From Kingdonia uniflora (taxonomy: Eukaryota > Streptophyta > Magnoliopsida > Ranunculales > Circaeasteraceae), in the NCBI GenBank assembly GCA_014058105.1, contig JACGCM010002537.1:124001-188000 (forward strand): a DNA stretch of 64,000 bases, read 5' to 3'. Both the position numbers and the translations under genes were made by a program. The notes beneath the pieces are model-generated. The model had not been told where the DNA came from, did not search any database, and was given only the letters and a program-made list of their open reading frames with translations. Numbering within the stretch: position 1 is the stretch's first letter; the number at the start of each line of letters is the position of its first letter. This document shows positions 22,853 to 34,979 of this stretch, piece by piece.

Positions 22853-24831
22853 TCAATGATTAACTCCTGCTACCTTCTTGATCGTGTTATCCTCCACTAA
22901 ATAAGCCAGTATCTGCTCAGAAGATCGATCAGCTGCTGGAGAGGCTTCTTCGTCCGGGAAAACTATCTCACTATACTTCCAAGAGATAGCAAGAGCGACA
23001 TCATCTTGATTCAACCCCCTGTGGTAGAAGGCTTTAACAAGCTTATTTCGACCATCCACCATAGTGTCGATAGTCTTCTTCGCAGGATCTTTGATCTCCT
23101 TCTTTAAGACAACAATTTCTGCCTTGAACTGCTCCTTCAACACAACAGTCTCTGCCTCGAACTGCTCCTTCAACATAATTTTCTCCTTTTCCATTCGGTC
23201 TTTTAACTCCTCAGACAGTGCAGTTTGCTCTTTATCGAACTACTCCCTCAGTGTAGCTTTCTCTATATCATGTTGCTGAACCAGACCAGCACGGTCCTCA
23301 GTACCTGCCCTCAACACCTCGAAGGCCGAGTCCCACGCAGCAGACAGCTGCACCATAATAACAACATAGTAGAGTAATCAATCAAATCACTTCTCAAACA
23401 CAGATAATCATACAATAATAATATACATACCTGTGTAATGTTGGACTTAATCTTGGCATTCAGACGCGGTGGATCATGTTTAGCCAGGTCGCGCGATGTT
23501 GGCGACGTCTGCCCCACCACACCGAGATCGAGGTTTTTTGAGGATGTTTTCTTAGTTTTTCCATCTTTCCTCTACTTCTTCGCAGGAGGCACCATATCTG
23601 CAGCGGCATCTACTACCTTGACCTCCACCTGTGGAGCCTGCCCAGACGCAATTTGCTCCGAAGCTGACAATACCCGTTTTCCTCTAGGTCGCAACTTTTC
23701 AAGGTCGAAGTACCCATATCACAGACAGGAATCTCTGCCATCCCATCAAAAGCAGACCCAGAAGTCACCATAGCTCGATTTTGATGAGCTCGTTGAACTT
23801 TTGGAATTACGGAGTTAAGCCATTTCTCTCTACGGATACTTAACTCTCCAAGTACTTGGTTCTGATCGATTCTTTCCCGAGATATGACATCAAACAAGCT
23901 CGATGTATCAACAACACTTTTAGGATTAGGTTCTGCCAAATCAACAACTAATTGTGTTAGCAGTTCGCAACAAGTTAAACGATGAAATACAGGCAGAATG
24001 AAGACACTTACTCTCGCTAAAATTCTTATATAACAACTCGAGCGCCGGTTCCCCAGATACTTGCATACAATTGCCCCTCACCATTACCAGATGGTCGCAC
24101 CAGGGTCTCCCAGCAGATTCAAAGTCAAAGAATCTCGGTCTCGCCGAATCACTAAACAAGTATCCACTCTTTCGACCTTTCATATATTTAAACTTATAGT
24201 ATTTCAAGACATCGTCCGCAATGAACTGTCTTGCAATACCACCATCTCTCTACCTCCTGCTAAGGGCTTCACAGACCTTCATCATCTCAAAGACATTACC
24301 ATTTAATTGGCCAGGGAAACTCTTTCGAGCATTCATTACCCCCCTTTGTAAAAGGGTTAGAGGAATGCTCAACCCATATACGACCTGGCTTAGGTAGCAA
24401 AGGAATCCTTCCTCTACGACCTCTACACCTGTCCCGTTATAATAAAAGATATCTATATCATCTCCTATACCCATATTTCTCTTCCACTGATCCAGAGAAG
24501 GTACCTGATAATGCTCTATCTGACCACCTTGTCTTACCAGAGTCCTAAACCACAACCCCGCATTCCTCACATAATGCCCCCATTTTCCATCTAAACCGTT
24601 TTTATACTGCAAAAATTTATTCACTACGTCTACATTCTCTGGATACCTATAAAATTGCCCAATCTCAATCTCCACATGCAATTCCCCATCCTCCCCAGAA
24701 TGAACAGCCAGCATATCAACAACAATGTTACCACTCTCCTCTACATCATCTATAGTCCTACCAGACGACGATGATTCCTCACTGGAGGATATAACCATTT
24801 TACTACTGGGTTTCAAATTTTTGACATGCAT
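22853..24831 (-). pseudogene. Antisense extra gene A of Tat1, three coding exons
   Basis: Exons are 24831-24012, 23933-23431 and 23348-22853. Introns 23934-24011 (78 bp, GTAAGTG...GGCAG) and 23349-23430 (82 bp, GTATGT...GTGCAG) both join in frame. A further intron 24832-25000 (GTAAGTG...GTTAG) ends one base before the ATG. Exon 1 has an acidic N-terminus, then a domain ending GLSIPLTLLQRGVMNARKSF and VFEMMKVCEALSRR. This resembles the plant 'putative gypsy type transposon' domain (Transposase_28-like) described in extra ORFs of Tat elements. Exon 3 carries a coiled coil (KEQFEAETVVLKEQFKAEIV). Damage: frameshifts near 24255 and 23690 and a stop near 23235. Function of such ORFs is unknown. 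Confidence 0.65.
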
Positions 24832-25000
24832 CTAACGCATACAAGAAGAAGTTATTCAGTGCTTTCTAATCAAACAGGCTTTATCCCTCAGCCATGCCCA
24901 ACAAGTCATCAATCTACCAAGCAAGCTACTACAATCTAATATGACATTCACCAGACACACTATCTACCGTAAAAGAAAAGATGGAGGCGGAGACACTTAC
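24832..25000 (-). other. Leader intron of the Tat1 antisense gene
   Basis: Minus-strand donor CAG|GTAAGTG at 25000 and acceptor GTTAG ending at 24832, directly before the ATG of exon 1. 169 bp, AT-rich. Confidence 0.55.
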
Positions 25001-25192
25001 CTGTACTAGTAGAGCAACAGTCGTCGACTCCGGTCACCACTTGCACCTCAGACGGTAAAACTTTGTTCTTCTTAACAAGATCGCACAACAATGGAGGACT
25101 TCATTCAAAGTTTGAAGACTTTCTCTCTCTAGAAATGCTCTATCCTCTGTCTGCAAATGAATTTGGTTTATGGGAGAGAGAAAGATGAGTTT

Positions 25193-25199
25193 TTATATT
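25193..25199 (-). promoter_or_regulatory. TATA-like box for the Tat1 antisense gene
   Basis: TAATATAAAA on the minus strand, followed by a CT-rich stretch. It lies about 190 bp upstream of the donor of the leader intron. Position and motif only. Confidence 0.4.
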
Positions 25200-27021
25200 A
25201 TCACTCAGTTTCTGAAATGGTGGTTCTTTAGGACACATGTCAGCATTCTCTCTCCTAGCAGGCACATCTTTTTGTTGGCCCTCATCATGATTTCTTGAGT
25301 AACGTGTTCTGTTATCACATCTGCCTCTCTCCTCTGCCATTATTAAATGCAAGGACTCACTACCCAAGAAGATTTGTACAGATCATGTAGCACGATTACT
25401 TACGTACAACAACAACCTTCTGTGGCTGCACAATCCTACTACACTATTTATAGCATGAGTGCTAGTTCAAAACCCTAGTACAACTTTTTCATGCTGTCAC
25501 TTATCTTACTTTTGATTTGACAGAAGCAGAAAATCAGCAACAAATCCTGCTACAATTATATTTCATTCAATCTTTCTCACAAATACAGAAAATGATGATA
25601 AAGCGACCTCAATACAAACAAGTCATTTTAATATGGTTGCGCATACGACCTTTCATATAATTATAGGCGGATGTTTATCTTCATCACATAGAGTAATTTT
25701 CCCCTAGCAGATTTCTTGCCCCTTTCAATAAGCGTATCCAGTGCAATTTCTCGAACTACTGCCCCACACAGCAGTTCGCAAAACACACAACATCAGAAAT
25801 GACGTTCAGCAACCTCGATAGCACTCCTACCTTCATTGGTATATTCAAGAAGTCGCGACCAAGTTCTCCCACAATGAGGCCCTATATGGGGCTCAAAAGA
25901 TATCATGAGTTTATCATCATAACAGACGTGACAACAATATATCTCAACAAGGCAACAAGGATATAACACGATCTACTCAGTTTAAATATACTTTATCCAA
26001 CTCAGTAACAATTCGATCTACATATTTTTGACATATGTCACTTTTTGACTAGTTCGATAATTGTTTCACGATTCCCTACAACAATTCATTCAAGCAATTT
26101 CAAACACTTAACAGACAAGATAATAAAGTTCAAATTTATTATTCAGGATAAACAAATTACAAGGACGAATACTTCAGCCAGTTCGAAAATCAAGATTATA
26201 AGTTCCACAGACAAATAGTTCTTTTACAAAGAATTGTCCACTTTACACATTACAGTGCAACACTTAAGCAGACACAATGGCGGGCCTAGCTGAAGAACTC
26301 AAAGCCCAGGAAACAGAACTGGAGTGAGGTAGAAGACAAAGTTAATCCCATCACTCCTTCGTAACCCCCACCATCTTCGCAGCCACTGAAGACGAAGGAC
26401 CACCTCCACCATTATAAAGCTTAGTCCTTCGTAGGGTACCGGCAATACTTCTTAGACGACTTCCCCGCCTTCTTATCTTCTGGCGCCACCGCATCCTCTG
26501 TAAACATTCACAGATAGGCCCGACAATGAGCAGCAAACAAGACCACATAATGGAAGTGCCACATTTGATAATAATCATCATTTGCCTCCTCTACCTCTTC
26601 CAAAGTCATCCCATGAAAAGTTGGAGGAACAGGGATTGAAGTTGGCCGAGAAAGACTTTGGTTACCAAAATAACGAGTCTAAAGACTCTTCATCTTGCTC
26701 TGAACTCTCTCCTTATAAGCCTGACGACGAGTAGTCACCATCACTATTACTTATGCAAGTCCAAACAAATGACAGGATAAACCAAGATGAACAGCAAAAA
26801 CAACTGGTCACCATTTTTATATAGCAACAGCATTTGATGCAAGCTACCACTTCTAAGAAAGTCTTTATCACAAGCACACATCTCCAACAGCATTTTTGGG
26901 AGACCCAACAGTCAAAACAATTATTCCTCAAAATACCTGGGAAGCCATTAATGTAGCATTTAAAACGACTGGACTTCTCAACCAATACCACTCGCTACAC
27001 AGGTTTCTCCTGCTATTGGCT
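25200..27021. other. Tat1 sequence between antisense gene and 3' LTR
   Basis: About 1.8 kb without a recognisable gene. Short frames (25140-25367, 26351-26581, 26713-26991, all minus strand) lack familiar motifs. The stretch ends at the polypurine tract. Confidence 0.5.
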
Positions 27022-27033
27022 GAGAGGGGGAAG
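27022..27033 (+). other. Polypurine tract of Tat1
   Basis: GAGAGGGGGAAG ends one base before the TGTAAGGGC start of the 3' LTR. It is the expected primer site for plus-strand DNA. Confidence 0.8.
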
Positions 27034-27034
27034 T

Positions 27035-27708
27035 TGTAAGGGCTTATTTATAATCTTCCTACTAAGCCTGATATTCGAGCTCACATAGTTTGTATAAATA
27101 TACTGATAACCAACCAAGGACTGAGAGCAAGAAAATTACAATATATACGACCTCACCTACAGTTCGAGGATATTAAAACATCTAGTAACATCGTATTGCA
27201 GAATACACTCAGATATCCATTAGAAGTTCATATACATACGAACATCGTTAGAGATCGTATCTTCATCAACAGTTCAAAGTTATAGCTAAGGTCATCAATA
27301 GATCCGTTACAGATCAACAAGTATCGAGACACTACAGAAGGCCTCATAAAGACTCATCAAATACGGACAACCAAAACGTATATTATCAATGTAACCAACG
27401 GTCATATTATAAGACCTATAAAAAGAGACCTGGAGATCAGGATCCTGGACGACTACTATCACTTGCAGAACTATTAGAGAAACTCATCCCTATCAAAACT
27501 CAGATATTCAATCTATTTCTCTTTGTAATAGCTAACATCAATATAAATACCATTCTTTCAGAAATCCTCATGAGAGGTCGTGGTTTTTAACCCATTCAAG
27601 GGTTTTCCTCGCTAAACTCGTGTTAATTGCTTTTAGTTCCTAGTCAATATTCTATATTTCAAGGGTGTAAGGTATTATCTTCGTCCAACACAAAAATAGG
27701 CTATTATA
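27035..27708 (+). repeat. Complete 3' LTR of Tat1
   Basis: 674 bp, starting TGTAAGGGCTTATTTATAATC and ending GGCTATTATA (the CA end has mutated). TATAAAAA at 27417. The final 400 bp match the truncated 5' LTR. Confidence 0.88.
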
Positions 27709-28680
27709 GAAACTACTAGTGCTCTCTCTAATATGACATCACATGTCTACTAATAAATCATTACGGATTACTCTGTATGTTGATCCATGTCAGCATCTGT
27801 ATAGCCGAAGAAGTCTGACGCTGCTAACTTCGTTGTGATAGAAGCTATGTCAGTGGTGATGTGGTTAACTTGGACTTTAACTCTAGGCACCCACGGTGTC
27901 TTGCAGTCACGAACCCGGTATCCAGTTACCCCATATCTCAAGCAAGGAGATTCAAAATTTGGCTTCTTTATCTTCTTTGGTGCATGTGGTTGACAAACCC
28001 TCTTTAACCTGTTATGCTTCTGAGTGCCCTGGAATCCCCGATTCCCGCCTTCAGTTGCATTCCCACTTCCAGAGCCCTGCTCATGGTTTTGCCATGAGAT
28101 AAGATCTTCCGTGCAACTTATTTCTTCCTCCTAGGGGGAAACCTCTTATTTTCCCCAAAAGTAAATGTACCATCTTGTTCTGTAGCGAGCAAGAGTTGGA
28201 TCAGATCTCCAGGATAATTAAATTCCATTTTCGCATACTGGTCACTGAGAGCAAGCCTATAAATATGGAAATATGGAAATAGTCTGTTAAAAAACCTCTT
28301 TCGCAAATACATAATCGTTATTGAGCTTCCTGGTTATAACAATCTTCTGTAGTACTGAATTATTGGTAGTTATATTCTTGAAGTTACATAGCCCCAAGTT
28401 GTTCCAGCGGTTACAGTTCTTATAGTTCGCCAAGGCTTGCTGTAGACCAAAGCATTCTTTTAAACTTGTCCATAACTCATATGGATTTCTGCAATGGAGA
28501 TTCAGAAACTTCAGCTCCGGCTCAAGGTGGGCGCCCATAGCCAACATGGCATGTGCCCTGAGTGGTTCAGAGATGGTGTTATCTGTAACTATCAACTTTG
28601 AAATGTTTATTATCTGCAGATAGATTTTTATGTCCGTATACCAAGACAGGTAGTAGGAACCATCAAGCCACAATGGTTCA
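27709..28680 (-). pseudogene. gag end of copia1, displaced by Tat1
   Basis: Minus-strand frames at 28673-28287 and 28312-28118 encode a copia gag (UBN2-type): YYLSWYTDIKIYLQ, AHAMLAMGAHLEPEL, ELWTSLKECF, then LSDQYAKMEFNYPGDLIQLL and LLATEQDGTF. The two frames are joined by a frameshift. The part nearer Tat1 (27709-28117) is more decayed. Its orientation fits the 3' LTR at 9226. I found no 5' LTR or PBS to the right. Confidence 0.7.
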
Positions 28681-28805
28681 TAATCCTAACGTGGGCTGGC
28701 AAACATTTATAATGCAAAATGTATATCGTAATTAGTGACAATTCTTGATAAACATTTCAAAATACATTAAACACAGATAATAGTACTTAAAATAATAAAA
28801 AATAA

Positions 28806-29230
28806 ATGATTCATAATCATATTATAGTTGAACTCTGTTCATATTCTAAAACACATAATTCTTTTCTAATAATTAAATCCCAAATTTACCCCGTAAAATG
28901 GTAATTTTAATCTTTGATGTGCATTTTAATAAAATCTTAGCCAAAATTGATATTCAAAACCGCCAGATGTGTGCGTTCCTTATAAAATCTTATTTAAGTA
29001 CATGATTTCAAATTATTACTAAAGGCAATTCATAGTATTCAAGTCATTGATTCCTAATCATTACTTATAGGTAAACCTTGTTCAAATCCTATTAAGCATC
29101 AAATCTCAATTTTACCTTGTAAAATGGTGATCTTAACCTTAAAAGTGTAATTTAATAAAGTCTTAACCAAGATAGCTGTTGAAAACCACTAGATGTTGTA
29201 AAACAACTAGGGTGTTCTAAGCCCTAAAGT
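28806..29230. repeat. Diverged tandem duplication, unit about 240 bp
   Basis: Two similar blocks, for example ACCCCGTAAAATGGTAATTTTAA near 28890 and ACCTTGTAAAATGGTGATCTTAA near 29114, with matching flanks (GATTCATAATCAT / GATTCCTAATCAT). The surrounding sequence 28681-29640 otherwise shows nothing I recognise. Confidence 0.55.
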
Positions 29231-29638
29231 TTTATAGAAGTTTGTATATTTTAGCCAAATGATCCATTTGCTACGAATATGTGGGGTATTAGATATTTAG
29301 TTGACAAGTTGTCCCACCTCGAAGTCTGCTGGGTTCACAAGATAGGTTGATTATGCCTGTCTTTGAACTAATACTCTAGGGTACTATAGGTTGCTATTAA
29401 TGCCTATATACCTCTAAATATTATCATGTAACATCTAATTGTACCTAGATGCGGAAAATTGGTTCCTCAGACACCAAGTTTTTAAAAATAAGACTAAGTT
29501 AATTCTCATTTGTCTGCCACGTGTCACTCTGGTGATTGCATCGGTGACCATCTGGTGGTCGATCCATTGACTTTTCTGGCAAACTTCCGGCGTCTGAACG
29601 GTGGTCGGTCTCCGGTGACTGCCACGTGTAACAACACA

Positions 29639-30500
29639 TGTCACATCAACATGCCGCGTGCCCTTGATATGTATCAATGCTGACGTCAGCAATGAATAAC
29701 GATGACGTCATCAAGCAGATAATTATTAAAAAAATAATAAAAAATAATTTTTTTACTGACGTCATCATGCCATTTTTGGCTGTATAACTGCCTAGTTTCA
29801 TCGCTCGTTTCTCGACGATTGAAACATCTCTCTGAGGCGTGTCATATGCCATTAGAAAGCTTTCGAGACGGGCTTTTTAACCAACATAGTCTCGCCTCCA
29901 TATGATGTCCACATACAAACTAATTTTGGTTTGAAAACATCCCTATTTCTAGGGTAAAAATCATTAAAGATGTCTGTATTTAGTCTAAAAAAAATAGTAA
30001 AAAATACGTTTAATCTTGTAGTAGTATATTCCCCAGATTTGACAAGTACAAGCCAACACAATGTCATCGAAGATAGTCCATCATAGTCGAAGACGACTCA
30101 GCATTCTAGAAGATTCCATAAGTCCTCGATCTACCAAAAGTAGCCGCTAAGCCTGGTCAAGAAAAGCTGTTAGAGATCCGCGAAGTTCGCCCACTCCCCC
30201 CAGAATAGGAGACTTTTTCTGTCTTTTTGTAAACTGCCTGTATACACTATAAATATAGGAAGAGAATAGAATACACAGATCCGTAACTCTATCACCTCTA
30301 CGTCCTTACCTTACTATAACTAAAAAATATGTAATAGCTAACATCATACAAGATTTTATCTCAAAATCCTCCTCGAGGTCGTGGTTTTCCTCTGCTTTTA
30401 CTGAGTTTTCCAGGTAAAATCTTGTTTGTTAGGCCTTTATTATATTTTCCTTACGAATAGTATTGGCAAAGATTTTTCTTATGAAAAACACGCCACTACA
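29639..30500 (+). repeat. 5' LTR region of Tat2 (left boundary uncertain)
   Basis: It ends CGCCACTACA at 30500 directly before a primer-binding site. TATAAATA lies at 30248-30255. The R-U5 part shares a GAGGTCGTGGTTTT block with the Tat1 LTR. No second LTR copy is in the window, so the start cannot be fixed; the TG at about 29639 is only one option. Confidence 0.55.
29678..29764. promoter_or_regulatory. Cluster of three TGACGTCA (bZIP-type) sites
   Basis: TGCTGACGTCAGCA (29678-29691, perfect palindrome), GATGACGTCATC (29701-29712, perfect palindrome) and TGACGTCA (29757-29764). TGACGTCA is the C-box/as-1-type core bound by plant TGA and related bZIP factors. An AT-rich spacer separates the second and third. 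Confidence 0.6.
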
Positions 30501-30576
30501 ATTGACGCCATCTATGGGAATTACCACACCTTTCTTTACCCCTATTGATCTAAAAAATAAATAACAAACACCTCAA

Positions 30577-31927
30577 ATGACCAATATGAATCTTCAAAGT
30601 CATTCCAGCACGGTAAGAAATTACGAAGTTAATCCAGTAGTAGGAGCAGTTGACCTATACGGGGCAATAGTCGAGCTTCAAAAACAATTGGCGGCAGGGA
30701 AAGCCCAAAAAATTGAAGATCAGCGTATCCACGTTGAAGCTCTTTAAGTAGAGAGAGATGAACGTAGAAAAACCCTGGATAATTAGAGTCAAACTCATCA
30801 AAAAGAAATTGTGAGATCGAGAAGGATACAGGATTGACTCACTATTTGACAAACGTCACCCCCGCAGACCCAAAGTGATCATCGGTCGAGAGTCACCCAA
30901 AGAGATGACCAACCCAGAGAAGAAAGATTATAAACTTCTCGATCTAGATCAAGAAATCTGAATAAGGTTTCTCGACACTTTGGCCTTACATCATCAACAT
31001 CGACAACTCAAGGAAGTCGGTATACTCGACATCAAACTTCCCCACAACAAGAAAGAATACCAATCAGAGATAGATCGGGACCAGAAGTTCAGGAAAATTT
31101 TGATCTGCAGGTAGTAGCAGTACCAATCTCTCCCCAACAGTTTGTCATATTGGATGATCTAAACATCAGAATCCAGACCCTAAATTCTAATATCCCAGGC
31201 AGAAGATCTTCCCTCGAGAGGATCGAAACAAACCCCATCTTCCCCCATCTCAAACTTATGCCCATCCCAGAAAATTTCCATATGCCCAAGTTTATTCAGT
31301 TTGCAGGCCTGACTGATCCGTTTACCCACGTCCTACACTTTAAAGCGCAGTTAGATTATATTCCAAGCTAGGCCACATGCTGTGCAGGTTTTTCAACATG
31401 AGCCTTAAAGAAGAACCTCTCCAATGGTTTCATACCGTCCAAGAAGCCTCAATTACCACATTCAAGCAGTTGTAGTAACTGTTCAAAGTAAATTATGCTC
31501 ATGTGAAAGAGCGAGAGATCACAGTCGATTCTTTGTTCTTCTTCGAACAAGGTACAAAAGAGACATTGGCCAATTTTTACAAACGCTTCTTGCAGGAAAC
31601 TAGGAAGATAGGGAACTCGAATCCTAAAATCGTCGTTTCAGCATTCACTTCCGCTTTACACATTGACTCTAAAGTTTGAGAAGAACTTACTCTTCACAAA
31701 TAAAGAACAGTTATTGAGATGATTGATGTAGCTAATAACTACATTGAATTAGAACAGTCGAAAAAAGATAAAATGAAAAGCTCTTCTGCCATCCACTCTT
31801 GAGAAATAGCTTTAACCACCCTTCAAAGATCGACGGTAGCAGAAGTACCCAAATAGCACGACAGGAACCCTGACAACAACAAAAGAAGGGACGGTAGACC
31901 CAACAGACCAGTCTCAGTTCTGCCACT
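30577..31927 (+). pseudogene. gag of Tat2 (broken)
   Basis: ATG at 30577. The N-terminal helical part (IVELQKQLAAGKAQK) is followed by several stops. The gag domain at about 31150-31780 has two frames: PENFHMPKFIQFAGLTDP, then LKEEPLQWFHTVQEA and DSLFFFEQGTKETLANFYKR. More divergent from Tat1 gag than Tat3 or Tat4 gag are. Confidence 0.75.
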
Positions 31928-32199
31928 AATGATAACCACTATCTCCGCTATCTTACCAACGATAAAGGGGGATGAGTGTTATCGAGCACCACAAACCATT
32001 CCTAACGTTCCCACCAAGCCTCTATGTTTGTATCACAATGTGCATAACCATGATACTACAACTGCTACTCTCTCATTCAGATCTTTCATCGTATCCTGTT
32101 ACCTGGAAGGCTTCACAATTATGTCATCGACATCCAGAAGTTTCTCAAAGATGAAGCAAAAAATAAGAATGTTGAGCAGAATCATGACCCGGGACAGGC

Positions 32200-32830
32200 T
32201 CACTACTTGTATATGATTGAGATTGAGAAAAGAAAGAAACAAAAACAAGATGATCAGATTACATCCTGTTGTAAAATGACTTCCTCAGGCAAATCTATAA
32301 AACTTCTCTCCACTTCGAGTAAATCAAAGCGTCCGTCCCATATCACCTTCAAAGACTGTGATACCTCTTATGTGAAATTTCCTTACGATGATCCTCTCGC
32401 CATTATGCTCAAAATTGAATAAGACTACCTACATACACTTCTTGTCGATGCAGGGAGTGTAACAGATGCACTATTTTGCAGAACAATAGAGGTCCTGGAA
32501 CTTACCGCTTCTGTGAAAGCGTCGACAACAACCATCACTAGATTTAATGGATCAATGGAATCAGCCATGGGAGAAATGACTTTGCCAGTTCAGGCAGGGT
32601 CAGAAACCACTTTCGTCAAATTCCTAGTGATCGATGCTGAGTCCAAATATTTAGGAATCTTGGAACGAAGATGTTTACACTCAATCAAAGCTGTGCCTTC
32701 TACTTATCATTTAGCTTTGCATTTCCCAACATATCATGAAGTCTACGAAATTAAAGGTAGTCAAGAAGTTGTACGTATGTGCAAAAATGCCACCGCCAGT
32801 CCTCACACAGCAAAACTCCTCAAAGCATAA
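32200..32830 (+). pseudogene. Protease domain of Tat2
   Basis: The active-site region reads LLVDAGSVTDALF (about 32438-32470), that is DAG in place of DTG, and a stop lies just before it. Then FNGSMESAMGEMTLPV, AESKYLGILERRCLHSI and AVPSTYHLAL. The domain is recognisable but inactive. Confidence 0.8.
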
Positions 32831-32929
32831 CAACTACAGAAGGAACACCCTCCACTTTTGAACAACATAACACCGAAAGGGTTGAATCCATAGAGCTCGA
32901 TGGTCCTGAGCGTCAAACCTTCATCGGCT

Positions 32930-34233
32930 CCAAATTACCAACCAATAAAAAAGAAGCCATGATCCAGCTCCTTAAATAGAATATCGATATTTTTGCTTGG
33001 ACTTTCTAAGAAATGCCAGATATCGATCCCTCTATCGCATGCCAGAGTTGAACCTCCTTCCTGATAACAAAGCCATCATTCAAAAATGTCAGAACCTCGC
33101 TCCTCGCCTTTGAGAAGCCGTAAACTATGAAATTGATAAACTCCTTTGTGTAGAATTCATTTTAAAAGCCAAATATCCAAAATGGGTTTCTAATATTGTG
33201 GCAGTCCCGAAGAAAAATGGGAAAATCAGAGTTTGTGTGGACTTTACGGACCCCATAAAATTTACTCCAAAAGATAATTTTCCATTGCCATTGATTCCAC
33301 AACTTCTCAACTCCATTGCATGGCATGCACTTCTATCTATGATGGATGCAGCCTCTGGTTACAATCAAGTTCCACTTGCCAAAGATGATAAAAAAAACTA
33401 CCTTCGTTACTGAATGAGGTCTTTACTGTTATACAGTGATGCCATTCAGCTTAAAAAATACTGGAACTACTTACCAACGGTTTGTCACCCAAATGTTCAA
33501 AGATCATCTCAGCAAAATCTTGAAAGTTTATATCGATGATATAATCTAGAAAAGCCTAAAGAGAGAAGACCATCCAAACAGCCTCCAAACCATCTTCGAT
33601 ATCCTTTGCAAATACCAAATGAAATTCAACCCTGAAAAATGCTAATTCGGTGTCGCATCTGGCAAATTTCTAGGTTACCTGGTCAGCAAGAAAGGACTCG
33701 AAATCGATTTAGCACAAATCAAAGGACTGATGGCAATGCCATCTTCACTAAGAAAAAAACATGTGCAGAAACTCGTAGGCAAAATTGCCGTTCTTCACAG
33801 GTTTATCTCCAAGTCATCTGGTCAATGCAATCTTCTTTTCCTCCTTCTTCGTGGTAACCCCACTACAATTGCAAAGAAACAACAAAAGGGGGTCCTTTGG
33901 ACTCCTGACTGTAAATTTTCTTTCCAAGATTTTAAGCGATACTTGGGGCGTCCTCCTATCATGAGTACTCCAGTTAATGATGAAACATTAACAATGTATC
34001 TTTCCACAACTGAAGACTCCATCAACTCTATCCTTATTTGGGAAGATACAGGCATCGAAAAACTAATATACTTTTTCTGTAAAACTCTCATGCCTCCTAA
34101 GAAAAAGTACACCACCCCGGAAAAACTACTGCTCGCCTTGGTTTACATCTCTCTAAAACTTCATCCGTACTTCCAAGCTTACCCAATCAAGTTCATTACT
34201 AAGTACCACCTCAAACTTGTACTCTCCAAATAA
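32930..34233 (+). pseudogene. Reverse transcriptase and RNase H of Tat2
   Basis: RT blocks NIVAVPKKNGKIRVCVDFT-like (about 33198), FTPKDNFPLP, SMMDAASGYNQVP, VMPFSLKNTGT and VYIDDI (catalytic Asp pair retained, about 33530) occur in several frames. RNase H follows at 33730-34233 (HRFISKSSGQCN, KYTTPEKLLLALVY). Multiple frameshifts and stops. Confidence 0.8.
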
Positions 34234-34289
34234 GAAAAATCTTGAAGGATTCAACAATGGTCTGCTTTCCTTGGTGAATATGACATTTC

Positions 34290-34830
34290 CTTTGAAGCAC
34301 AAATTTTAATAAAGGAACAAGCAGTTGCTAATTTTTTAGCATATTTTCTTGTCGAAGATCCAGATTGGGAAGAACTCGAAGAAAATTTTAATGGTGACTC
34401 CATCGCAGAGCCTGACTTATAGTCCAAGAATACTGGATGGCGGTTCTTTACAGATGGATCAGCTGAAACAATGGGATCCAGAATTGGCATCGTCCTTGTT
34501 ACACCTTCCAACCATCACATCGAGAAAGCCATCAAACTTAACTTCTTCACTACAAACAATGAAGATGAGTACGAATCCATCCTCCACGGACTCGCTCTTG
34601 CAATCACATTTGGCGTTGAAGACATATCAGCTTACGTTGAATCTTTGCTCGTTGCCATTTACTTCAACAAGACGTTCCGCACAATGGGTAAAATGGCTGA
34701 GTATGCAACTCTTGTCGAAGAAAAAATGAAACATTTCAAATAGTCATCAGTCTCTTATTTACCTCGACAAGAAAATCGCTATGCCGACGCTTTAGCTTGC
34801 ATCGCCGCCATGCTCAGAGACAGTGAAAAA
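34290..34830 (+). pseudogene. Second RNase H of Tat2
   Basis: WRFFTDGSAETMGSRIGIV, TTNNEDEYESILHGLAL, and SAYVESLL where TDS is expected, so one catalytic Asp is replaced. It ends ENRYADALACI after a TAG. A frameshift lies near 34470. Confirms Tat lineage. Confidence 0.78.
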
Positions 34831-34979
34831 CAAATATTAGACATCGAGATCATCGACCATTCTAGCCTCGAAATACAATCAACGATGCAGATCACCATTA
34901 CTAAAGATGTAGATCCTGAAGGCTAGAGAAAACCATTCTATACATACCTCAACTCCAACATACTCCCTAGCAACCAAGA

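Larger units (their letters stand above)
13308..27708 (+). mobile_element. Tat1: 14.4-kb Tat-lineage gypsy retrotransposon
   Basis: A truncated 5' LTR (13308-13711) and a complete 3' LTR (27035-27708) share a long block of near-identity ending in AATAGGCTATTA(C/T)A. Between them lie a primer-binding site, gag, protease, RT-RNase H, a second RNase H, integrase, a 156-bp minisatellite, an antisense intron-containing gene and a polypurine tract. The second RNase H assigns it to the Tat (Ogre/Retand-type) lineage. It sits inside copia1. The left edge is a truncation, so no target duplication can be seen. gag-pol carries many stops, so it is not autonomous. Confidence 0.9.

Noticed and set aside
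26351..26991. Two minus-strand frames near the Tat1 3' LTR
   Set aside because: No motif, no splice context and no match in the other Tat copies.
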